Source of the DNA: Hydractinia symbiolongicarpus
Lineage: Eukaryota > Cnidaria > Hydrozoa > Anthoathecata > Hydractiniidae
Reading direction: 5' to 3'
NCBI RefSeq assembly: GCF_029227915.1
Contig: NC_079875.1
Location: 26,112,001 to 26,176,000 of the forward strand
DNA: 64,000 nt
The translations under genes and the position numbers were made by a program. The notes beneath the pieces were generated by a model. It worked only from the letters and a program-made list of their open reading frames with translations, was not told the DNA's origin and searched no databases. Below, one piece after another: positions 20,053 to 31,900 of the stretch (position 1 is its first letter; each line of letters starts with the position of its first letter).

Positions 20053-20625
20053 GTAGTCGATAAAGCCCGTGGAAAAATCCACTGAGGCAGGATAAAATTG
20101 AAAAATAAGCGTCATATGAATTTTGATGACGTCAGAAACCCATGTGAAAAAATTAGAACCTTGTTTTTACGTTGCCTCTATGGTGCGGAGTTTAAAGCGC
20201 TGATCAAGAAAATGTATGTAATCACGTGCTTTTGATAAATGATTAAATAGATATAAAGGTTAAAAAAATTTGCTGACGTCAGCACTGACCCGTCTAGACC
20301 CCTCAAATTTTTTTTTTAGAAATTAGTATACCTGTTGCCTTTATCCTATAGATCTTGAAACGCTGATCAAGAAAATGTATAGGATCGTGTACTTTTGACA
20401 AACGGTTGCAGAGATATTAGGGTTTGAAGGTTGTTTGATGACGTCATCAACCCGTGCATTCCGAAACGAATTCTGGGAAATAGGTTTGGAAAAATCACCC
20501 AAATTGGTCCTAGGTGGTCCCTAGTTACCCACGCGGTGAAAAATCATTGACGTCACCACCTCGCTTCCAAGTTATTTGCCCTCAAAGTTTTAGGTGCACT
20601 GTAATGGCTTCATTAATTTAATATT
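20053..20625 (-). mobile_element. Non-autonomous Helitron 3, 5'-truncated
   Basis: Nearly the same sequence as elements 1 and 2. The terminal CTAG has become CTAC on the minus strand (20053-20056), while the adjacent hairpin is intact. Similarity stops at about 20625 where a different element begins, so the 5' TC end is missing. TGACGTCA palindromes lie near 20276 and 20437. Confidence 0.8.
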
Positions 20626-21395
20626 AGGCTGTTTAGTCACGTGATCAAAAGCCGTAGAATTTTTTTTGCCGTAGCGAACTCGCATACCGTAGATAGATTT
20701 TTCCGAGATTTTATACGTATGTGCCCATCCAAAGCTATTTTCCGACTATGTTTTTCCTTATTAGGCATTTTTCGATAGGCACCTCTTTGCACAGAATAGG
20801 CCGAGTTTTGTTTTGATTGATGATAGAAGTTTGTAGCTGTTAACGTTGAAGAGTTACAGGATTTTGAATTTTAAGGTTGCGATTATTTTTGTATTGTATG
20901 TGTTATTTAAACTTTTATCATATCAAGTAGTAAAGTTTAAAGTATGTAGAATTGTTCTTATCAAATTAATAGTTAGTTAGAAAAAGGAAAAGCTGTCGAA
21001 TTTCACATTTTTTTGTTGACACTTTTGGATCCCCCCTGGCAGACAGAGCTAACAACAGCTACAAACATGGCGGACTAAATCTCAAAAATAAGTTTATGGG
21101 GTTATAGCTACTAGTTCACTTTTGTATATTAATAAGAGACTGTTTACAATAAGAGATGTTCAATGTTTATAGTTACATATATTTATAGTTTAGCTAGATA
21201 GTGATAGATAGTAAAACAAAGATTTAAGCGACTATATAGCTAGGTGGTATTTGGGGTTATATTCTAGCTAGCTAGTTAAGCTTTGTGTTTGTTATTTTAT
21301 CACTATAATTACCTCTAGTATGGATGCTAAGGTATGTCTAGCTAGTTTTCACAGCTTGTTTAGTGTTTTTTATAGATTAAAATTTTTTATTAAAA

Positions 21396-24301
21396 ATGAA
21401 CAATGAACAAGTGTTTAACTGGTATGTTTCTATGGGATCAGGGCTCAATCATTTACAGCTTTCTCAAGATTTCCATACAGAGTTTAATGTTCAAGTAGAG
21501 TGCGATTCCTGTAGTTTATTGACAAAAATTAAAAGATTAGCCATTAATGTTAAAACATTGAGGAAAAAGAGAAATAATGAGAAATTAAGAGAGTTGTTTG
21601 ACAGACAATTTGATCCACCGTTGCATACTAACATTCCTTCACCCAGTATCCCTTTATCAGGAAGAGAAAATGATCTAAAAGAGACGGTTAAAATGTTAAA
21701 AAGTGAGAACAAAACCATGAAAAGAAAACTGGAATCCTTGGAGGAGTTAGAAAATGAGTACCATACTCTTCTCCAAGCAATGAACGAGAAATGTGTTGAT
21801 TTAAAAACGGCCATATTACAAAAAAGTGGTATTGAAGAAAACTTAGCCAAAACCAAGAAAATGTACGAAACGAAAGAGAATGACCTGGCTAATATTGAAA
21901 AGAAATTTGATGCTCTTCTTGTTAAAAAAGATCAGACCCATTTCATCAGAAATTTAAATAAAAAAAGTATAGAGATCAACAACTGGAAAAGAAAAAAGAT
22001 ATTGTTTATAAAGAGAGGGAAAAACATGTTAGGGTTGTAAAAGAATTGCAGTGTAGTATGAAGTTACTTGAAGAACGTGTTTTGCAGCTAGATTTTTGTG
22101 TAAGTGATATGAATGACGAGAAAATCAAGTTACAGAAGAAAGTGAGTTACCTCAGGAAATGTGTGGACACAAAAAATACATATGTTAGACAGTTTAACGT
22201 CAAAGACATAGAAAGTTATCATTGTGAGCTTCGAGAAGCTACCGAACAATTAGAAATTTAAAAAAAAGAAAATGATGAGTTAGAAAAGTTAGTTGCTTTG
22301 ATGCAGGATGGACAAATAGTTAGCTTTGAAGGTGGTCGTTATTCTGATGACATTCGGGAGACTATCATGCAGCTGCTATCATTAAATGTTAGCATGAATA
22401 AAGTAAACGATGTTATAAAAGTTGTTCTTACAAAACTAGCGAAGAAGGATATTTCTAAGTTACCCTCTGATACAGTTAAATCGCGCTTAATGCAAGAGGC
22501 ATTAATTGTGTCACAAATTCAAGTGGCTGAAGCTATGCTTTCCAATAACATTAATGTTGGTAATTGCTTACATGGCGATGGGACTTCTAAATACCATCGT
22601 CATTATCAAAATTTTCAAGTAACAACAGCAAGTGGAAAAACACTGACATTTGGGTTATCTGAGATTGCAGGAGTGGATGCTGCAACAGTGTTAAAATCAT
22701 TTACTGATACCATCGATAATTTATGTGACATTATGATTAGTGGAAAAAAAGAGGATAATTTTGCGAAGTTGGTGACTTCTATTAAAACAACCATGTCAGA
22801 TCTTGGTCCTATTAATCCTGTATTTAATGCCCAACTAAAAACGTTAAGAGAACAGTTACTGCCAGCTGCTATAGAAAACTGGGATACCCTAGCAGAAACT
22901 GAAAAATCTGATATGACAGAAATGGCAAATTTTTTTTGTAAACTTCACTTGCTGGCGAATTTTGCCTCTGAAACTGATAAAGTTTTGAATTCATTTGAGA
23001 AACTACCTTTGTCGGAGAATTTCGAGTCAGTATTCGCATTTCAGAGTAAGGAGAGTGGGGCTGTTCGACTAGTGCGTACTGCCTGCAAAGCTTTACATGT
23101 TCGTGGGAGTGATGAAGCTGGTGTGGCATCATATTTTAATTTGTTCCTTGAAAATTAAAACCTTCAATCTGAGTTTGCTCCATTTGTTGGTAATCGATTC
23201 AACATTCTTTTTTATAATGCTGCAGCATTGTATTATCACAAGGACCATGTTGCCTCATTCCTTAGTGCATGGCCAGCTCCCAACAATCTCTTAAAAGCTG
23301 TACAAGAGGACATTTCAAACAAGGTGTTTTTAGCCGAGGTCCGTGCCTTAGGTATAATCAATAAACTTTTGACTGGACCATTGTGGCGTCTGATAGAAGA
23401 AAACAGAAGGATTTTAGACCTTAATCCTTCCGTGATTTTGCAATATTGGATCTACTTATAAGAACAAAACCTAATGCTTCCATTCAAACCCTCCAAGCTT
23501 TGACAATGTGGTCCAGAAATCATACCTTAGATTGGCTTTCTGAAAAATCTGTTGAAAAGCGTGCAAGTTTAATGGAAAATGCAAGAACGAAAGTTAATGC
23601 GATGAAATCGAAGTACGAAAACCGTAAAAAAGTTTTATTATCATTAAGGCATGAAAAGATAAAAAAAACAACAAGCAAAAAGTGAAGCTGAAGAAAAAAG
23701 TGCATCAAAGAAAGCTGAGACATTTAATAATCTTTTAGTTTTGAATGTCCAGGCATGGATTACTGTGGATCAAGCTGAAAGTGGAATTTTTGGCATTGAG
23801 GAGAAGTGCCGAAAAAATGTTTTATTAGCACAGTTAGATTTTTTCCGCTATGTCATGGGGGTGAATTGTAAAGGTAAATTTTACAACCGTACAAAAGTTG
23901 AAAATGGAAAACGTATTAATTTAACGTGGGAGGAGTTGTTGGAAAATTTGAAAGTTGTCATCGGAGCTAGTAAAATTCCTGCTACTTTAGTGGAAAAGTC
24001 TCGTGATGTTCGTGACAATGTTGTTGCTGTTCAGAAAAGTGAACTTATGTTCAAAATTAGAGAAGCGAGAATGTCGCAAATCACTATGCAACAAAAACGT
24101 AATTTTCTGAAAGAATTTCTAGCAGATCCAAACCTACTTGTTGGAAAGGATATTCGTCATCGACTTAGAGAGGAGGGGAGTGATGAGGTAAATTGGGAAC
24201 AGGGAAAAGTTATGAGCTTAAGTAAGATTGCTACGATACGATTGAACGCGATAACGTTTGGAAATTTCCATTGCTTTTGGATTTTGAAAAGGGAGATTTG
24301 A
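21396..24301 (+). pseudogene. Transposase-like coiled-coil protein, broken
   Basis: About 950 codons spread over several frames. Residues 1 to about 280 are Lys/Glu-rich coiled coil (for example LKETVKMLKSENKTMKRKLE). A globular part contains GNCLHGDGTSKYHRHYQNF, AVRLVRTACKALHVRG, GNRFNILFYNAAALYYH and INKLLTGPLWRLIEEN. The Asp of GDGTSK could be a DDE-type catalytic residue, but this is inference. Breaks: frameshift near 21963, stops at 22259 and 23156, frameshift near 23445, and another in the A-run near 23665. One gene for a multicopy element protein is the simplest reading; the family name is unknown to me. Confidence 0.6.
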
Positions 24302-24744
24302 TATTGCTGTAGTTTGCTTATTATGTCGTTAATTCGGTATATAATAATAGTTTATGTTCACATGGTATACATTAGTTTTGTTGATATATAATATTTTAAT
24401 GGGAAAAAGTCAGTCTATTTTAGTCCATTTAATTTTAGTATATACAAGTTTTGTATTGGCATTTGTAGACTGTATGAGATTTTGTTCTGAGATTTTGTTC
24501 TTTGAAATATGCCGCTCTGCCTATCCTATATGCTTTTTTTATTACTAACTAGAATTTGACTTCAAGATATCTTGGCCAAACATCTGAATGCAGTGGTTGT
24601 ACAGTTAAACGTGTTTATATACTTTGTATAAAAAATGGTATTTCTGGCATGACTATAAAATGCTTATATTATGTCAATGACTTTATATTAAAGTTTTTAT
24701 TTAGCTTAATTTTATGATTTTGATATTTGTTTCTTTCTGGATTT

Positions 24745-25435
24745 TTGCCCATCTCTCTACAGTATTTAACAGCCTGGTCTGCAAAACATCAATAATTTTT
24801 TATAGTTTAATTTACTGTTTTTTTCACAATTCTGTTAATTAACCTATACAAACTTCGCAAATGGCTTATATACCTGGTTTCCTTTTTAGTTCTTACCCCC
24901 GTCTTTTTTAAATTTAACAGTCTGGTCTGTAAATTACACATATTTATCACATGATATTTTTTGTAGTTTTAATTACTGTTTTACCATGGTTCTGTTCTTT
25001 TTTATTTAATGCAACTTCGCCAACAATGGCTTATTTAAAACTGGTTTCTTTTTAGTTTTACCCCCGTCTTTCTCTATTTAACTGTCTGGTCTGTAAAATA
25101 CACACCTTATCACGTGATATTTTTTGTAGTTTTAATTACTGTTTTATCACAGCAATTTAATGCAACTTCGCCAATGACTTATTTATAACTGGTTTCTTTT
25201 TAGTTTTACCCCCGTCTTTCTCTATTTAACTGTCTGGTCTGTAAAATACACATATTATCACATGATATTTTTTGTAATTTGAACTATATACTGTTTTATC
25301 ACAGTTTTTTTTTTTTTATTAATTTAATGCAACTTCGCCAATGGCTTATTTATTACTGGTTTCTTTTTAGTTTTACCCCCGTCTTTCTCAGTTAACAGTC
25401 TGGCCTGTAAAATACACATCATATCACGTGATAAT
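24745..25435 (+). repeat. Five subterminal tandem repeats, 144-169 bp
   Basis: Five copies of a unit with landmarks CCCCCGTCTTTCTCTATTTA, CTGTCTGGTCTGTAAAATAC, TCACGTGATATTTTTTGTAG and ATGCAACTTCGCCAATG. Spacings of the CTGGTCTG landmark are roughly 148, 167, 144 and 169 bp. The first copy is most diverged and the last three are most alike, as expected for an expanding array. Confidence 0.8.
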
Positions 25436-25440
25436 TTTAT

Positions 25441-25949
25441 AGGTTTTCTTCTTTTAAGTTCTAGTGACGTTTATAGTTACTTATTTCTAGTTACGTGATA
25501 GGATTACTTTTCATTTTTATGTTAGTTTTTACCGTTATTTTACCAATGTTATGTATATTTTACCATATATGGAAAAAGTAAAAATGGCGGCATAATGACG
25601 TCAGATATGAAAAAAAAAATTGCAAATGTCTTTCTTAGCATAAATTTTACCAACCCTAAAATTTTCATTCTATAATGTTTAGTTATACCAAAGTTATTGT
25701 ACACGTAGCAAAGGTCTCAAAATGAGTTTAAAAACAGTCGTTTTGGTGCCAAAAATGTTCTACTTGGAATGCACTTATTTTTTCTAATTTTTGCTACCAA
25801 TTACGCATACTAAAATAGCCATAACTTTTGAACTATTTATCGTACAAGGAAGTTTGACCCCTCGTTGAATTTCAAATGGCCCAGCCATTCTGAAAACAAG
25901 AACATTATAGACTCCTACACAAAGCTTTAAAACTCCCGAAAGTGCCTAC
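25441..25949. other. Non-coding gap before main satellite
   Basis: No gene is seen. The last 100 bases or so grade into degenerate satellite sequence. Confidence 0.5.
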
Positions 25950-28900
25950 TAAATGACCATTATCTTGTATCAACACGAAGAATCGCAGATATATGAGACA
26001 TTTGTGTCTTTTAAATGCCTCGTTTATCAATATTACGTTTAGAATATATTGAAACTGAGACGAGATTTTCGTCCCTAAATGACAATTATCTTGTATCAAT
26101 ACGAAAATTGGCAAATATATCAGACATTTGTCTCTTTTAAATGCCTCGTTTATCAATTTTACGACTAAAATATATGGAACAAGAGACGAGATTGTCGTCC
26201 CTAAATGGCAATAATCTTGTAATCGCAAATACCTGACATTCGTCACTTTGAAATGCCTCGTTAATCAATTTTACATCTAAAATATATGGAACCTGAGACG
26301 AGATTGTCGACTCTAAATGACAATTATCTTGTATCAACACGAAGAGTGGCAAATATATGAGACATTTGTTTCTTTTAAATGCCCCGTTTATCAATTTTAC
26401 GGCTAAAATACATAAAAACTGGGACGAGGTTGTCGACCCTAAATGACAATTATCTTGTATCAATACGAAAAATAGCAAATATATCAGACATTTGTCTCTT
26501 TTAAATGCTTCGTTTATCAATTTTACGACTAAAATATATAGAACCAGAGACGAGATTGTCGTCCCTAAATGACAATTATCTTGTATCAATACGAAAAATC
26601 GCAAGTACATGTCCCTTTGAAATGCCTCCTTAAGCAATTTTACAGCTAAATTATATAGAAACTGAGACGAGGTTGTCGACCCTAAATGGCAATTATCTTC
26701 TATCAACACGGAGAGTCGCAAATATATGAGATTTTTTTCTTTTAAATGCCTCGTTTATCAATTTTACGGCTAAAATATATAGAAACAGAGACGAGATTGT
26801 CGACCCTAAATGACAATTATCTTGTATCAACACAAAGAATCGGAAATATATCAGACATTTGTCTCTTTTAAATGCCTCGTTTATCAATTTTACGACTAAA
26901 AGATATGGAACCTGAGACGAGATTGTCGTCCCTAAATGACAATCATCTTGTATCAATACGAAAAATCGCAAGTACATGTCCCTTTGAAATGCCTCCTTAA
27001 GCAATTTTACAACTAAAATATATAGAACCTGAGACGAGGTTGTCCACCCTAAATGACAATTATCTTGTATCAATACGAAAAATAGCAAATATATCAGACA
27101 TTTGTCTCTTTTAAATGCCTTCTTTATCAACTTTACGACTAAAATATATGGAACATGGGACGAGATTGTCGTCCCTAAATGACAATTATCTTGTATCAAT
27201 ACCAAAAATCACAAATACATGTCACTTTGAAATGCCTCGTTTAGCAATTTTACGACTAAAATATATAGAACCTGAGACCAGGTTGTCGACCCTAAACGAC
27301 AATTATCTTGTATCAACACGAAGAATCGCAAATATATGAGACATTTGTTTCTTTTAATTGCCTCGTTCAGCAATTTTACGGCTAAAATATATAGAACCTG
27401 AGACGAGGTTGTCGCCCCTAAATGACAATTATCTTGTATCAACACAAAGAATCGGAAATATATGAGCCATTTGTCTCTTTTTAGTAACTCGTTTATCAAT
27501 TTTAAGGCTAAAGTATATAGAACCTGAGACGAGGTTGTTGACCCTAAATGACAATTATCTTGTATCAATACGAAAAATCGCAAATATATGAGACATTTGT
27601 TTCTTTTAAATGCCTCGTTTATCAATTTTACGGCTAAATTATATAGAAACTGAGACGAGGTTGTCGACCCTAAATGGCAATTATCTTCTATCAACACGGA
27701 GAATCGCAAATATATCAGATTTGCTTCTTTTAAATGCCTTGTTTATCAATTTTGCGGCTAAAATATATAGAAACTGAGAAGAGATTGTCGTCCCTAAGGT
27801 ACAATTATCTTGTATCAATACGGAAAATGGCAAAGATATCAGACATTTGTCTCTTTTAAATGCCCCGTTTATCAATTTTACGGCTAAAATACATAAAAAC
27901 TGGGACGAGGTTGTCGACCCTAAATGACAATTATCTTGTATCAATACGAAAAATGGCAAATATATCAGACATTTGTCTCTTTTAAATGCCTCGTTTATCA
28001 ATTTTACGACTAAAAGATATGGAACCTGAGACGAGATTGTCGTCCCTAAATGACAATCATCTTGTATCAATACGAAAAATCGCAAGTACATGTCCCTTTG
28101 AAATGCCTCCTTAAGCAATTTTACAACTAAAATATATAGAACCTGAGACGAGGTTGTCGACCCTAAATGACAATTATCTTGCATCAATACGAAAAATAGC
28201 AAATATATCAGACATTTGTCTCTTTTAAATGCCTCCTTTATCAACTTTACGACTAAAATATATGGAACATGGGACGAGATTGTCGTCCCTAAATAACAAT
28301 TATCTTGTATCAATACCAAAAATCACAAATACATGTCACTTTGAAATGCCTCGTTTAGCAATTTTACGACTAAAATATATAGAACCTGAGACCAGGTTGT
28401 CGACCCTAAACGACAATTATCTTGTATCAACACGAAGAATCGCAAATATATGAGACATTTGTTTCTTTTAATTGCCTCGTTCAGCAATTTTACGGCTAAA
28501 ATATATAAAACCTGAGACGAGGTTGTCGCCCCTAAATGACAATTATCTTGTATCAACACAAAGAATCGGAAATATATGAGCCATTTGTCTCTTTTTAGTA
28601 ACTCGTTTATCAATTTTAAGGCTAAAGTATATAGAACCTGAGACGAGGTTGTTGACCCTAAATGACAATTATCTTGTATCAATACGAAAAATCGCAAATA
28701 CATGTCTCTTTGAAATGCCTCCTTAAGCAATTTTACAACTAAAATATATAGAACCTGAGACGAGGTTGTCGACCCTAAATGACAATTATCTTGTATCAAC
28801 ATGAAGAATCGCAAATATATGAGACATTTGTTTCTTTTAAATGCCTCGTTTATCAATTTTACGGCTAAATTATATAGAAACTGAGACGAGGTTGTCGACC

Positions 28901-31900
28901 CTAAATGGCAATTATCTTCTATCAACACGGAGAATCGCAAATATATCAGATTTGCTTCTTTTAAATGCCTTGTTTATCAATTTTGCGGCTAAAATATATA
29001 GAAACTGAGAAGAGATTGTCGTCACTAAGGTACAATTATCTTGTATCAATACGGAAAATGGCAAATATATCAGACATTTGTCTCTTTTAAATGCCCCGTT
29101 TATCAATTTTACGGCTAAAATACATTAAAAAACTGGGACGAGGTTGTCGACCCTAAATGACAATTATCTTGTTTCAATAGGAAAAATAGCAAATATATCG
29201 GACATTTGTCTCTTTTAAATGCCTCGTTTATTAATTTTACGACTGAAAGATATGGAAACTGAGACGAGATTATCGTCACTAAATGACAATTATCTTGTAT
29301 CAATACGAAAAATCGCAAGTACATGTCCCTTTGAAATGCCTCCTTAAGCAATTTTACAACTAAAATATATAGAACCTGAGACGAGGTTGTCGACCCTAAA
29401 TGACAATTATCTTGTATCAATACGAAAAATAGCAAATATATCAGACATTTGTCTCTTTTAAATGCCTCCTTTATCAACTTTACGACTAAAATATATGGAA
29501 CATGGGACGAGATTGTCGTCCCTAAATGACAATTATCTTGTATCAATACCAAAAATAACAAATACATGTCACTTTGAAATGCCTCGTTTAGCAATTTTAC
29601 GACTAAAATATATAGAACCTGAGACCAGGTTGTCGACCCTAAACGACAATTATGTTGTATCAACACGAAGAATCGCAAATATATGAGACATTTGTTTCTT
29701 TTAATTGCCTCGTTCAGCAATTTTACGGCTAAAATATATAGAACCTGAGACGAGGTTGTCGACCCTAAATGACAATTATCTTGTATCAACACAAAGAATC
29801 GGAAATATATGAGCCATTTGTCTCTTTTTAGTAACTCGTTTATCAATTTTAAGGCTAAAGTATATAGAACCTGAGACGAGGTTGTTGACCCTAAATGACA
29901 ATTATCTTGTATCAATACGAAAAATCGCAAATACATGTCTCTTTGAAATGCCTCCTTAAGCAATTTTACAACTAAAATATATAGAACCTGAGACGAGCTT
30001 GTCGACCCTAAATGACAATTATCTTGTATCAATACGAAAAATCGCAAAAATATGAGACATTTGTTTCTTTTAAATACCTCGTTTCTCAATTTTACGGCTA
30101 AATTAGATAGATACTGAGACGAGGTTGTCGACCCTAAATGGCAATTATCTTCTATCAACACGGAGAATCGCAAATATATCAGATTTGTTTCTTTTAAATG
30201 CCTCGTTTATCAATTTTGCGGCTAAAATATATAGAAACTGAGACGAGATTGTCGTCCCTAAGGTACAATTATCTTGTATCAATACGGAAAATGGCAAATA
30301 TATCAGACATTTGTCTCTTTTAAATGCCTCGTTTATTAATTTTACGACTGAAAGAAATGGAAACTGAGACGAGATTATCGTCACTAAATGACAATTATCT
30401 TGTAATCGCAAATACATGACATTCGTCACTTTGAAATGCCTCGTTTATCAATTTTACAACTAAAATATAAGGAACCTGAGACGAGATTGTCGTCACTAAA
30501 TAACAATTATCTTGTATCAACACGAAGAATCGCAAATATATGAGACATTTGTTTCTTTTAAATGCCTCGTTTATCAATATTACGGTTAAAATATATTGAA
30601 ACTGAGACGAGATTTTCGTCCCTAAATGACAATTATCTTGTATCAATACGGAAAATGGCAAATATATCAGACATTTGTCTCTTTTAAATGCCTCGTTTAT
30701 CAATTTTACGGCTAAAATACATAAAAACTGGGACGAGGTTGTCGACCTTAAATGACAATTATCTTGTATCAATACGAAAAATGCCAAATATAACAGACAT
30801 TTGTTTCTTTTAAATGCCTCGTTTATCAATTTTACGACTAAAAGATATGGAACCTGAGACGAGATTGTCGTCCCTAAATGACAATTATCTTGTATCAACA
30901 CAAAGAATCGGAAATATATGAGCCATTTGTCTCTTTTTAGTAAGTCGTTTATCAATTTTAAGGCTAAAATATATAGAACCTGAGACGAGGTTGTTGACCC
31001 TAAATGACAATTATCTTGGATGAATACGAAAAATCGCAAATACATGTCTCTTTGAAATGCCTCCTTAAGCAATTTTACAACTAAAATATATAGAACCTGA
31101 GACGAGGTTGTCGACCCTAAATGACAATAATTTTGTATCAACACGAAGAATCGCAAATATATGAGACATTTGTTTCTTTTAAATGCCTCGTTTCTCAATT
31201 TTAAGGCTAAATTAGATAGATACTGAGACGAGGTTGTCGACCCTAAATGGCAATTATCTTCTATCAACACGGAGAATCGCAAATATATCAGATTTGTTTC
31301 TTTTAAATGCCTCGTTTATCAATTTTGCGGCTAAAATATATAGAAACTGAGACGAGATTGTCGTCCCTAAGGTACAATTATCTTGTATCAATACGGAAAA
31401 TGGCAAATATATCAGACATTTGTCTCTTTTAAATGCCTCGTTTATTAATTTTACGACTGAAAGAAATGGAAACTGAGACGAGATTATCGTCACTAAATGA
31501 CAATTATCTTGTAATCGCAAATACATGACATTCGTCACTTTGAAATGCCTCGTTTATCAATTTTACAACTAAAATATAAGGAACCTGAGACGAGATTGTC
31601 GTCACTAAATAACAATTATCTTGTATCAACACGAAGAATCGCAAATATATGAGACATTTGTTTCTTTTAAATGCCTCGTTTATCAATATTACGGTTAAAA
31701 TATATTGAAACTGAGACGAGATTTTCGTCCCTAAATGACAATTATCTTGTATCAATACGAAAATTGGCAAATATATCAGACATTTGTCTCTTTTAAATGC
31801 CTCGTTTATCAATTTTACGACTAAAATATATAGAACCTGAGACGAGGTTGTCGACCCTAAATGGCAATTATCTTCTATCAACACGGAGAATCGCAAATAT

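Larger units (their letters stand above)
20626..25440 (+). mobile_element. Large decayed transposon-like unit
   Basis: A unit that interrupts Helitron 3. It starts near GGCTGTTTAGTCACGTGATC and contains one plus-strand coding region, then about 0.7 kb of subterminal tandem repeats. The left end and each right-hand repeat carry TCACGTGAT or a near match, suggesting shared terminal binding sites. I could not define target duplications or exact ends. The superfamily is not identified. Confidence 0.4.
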
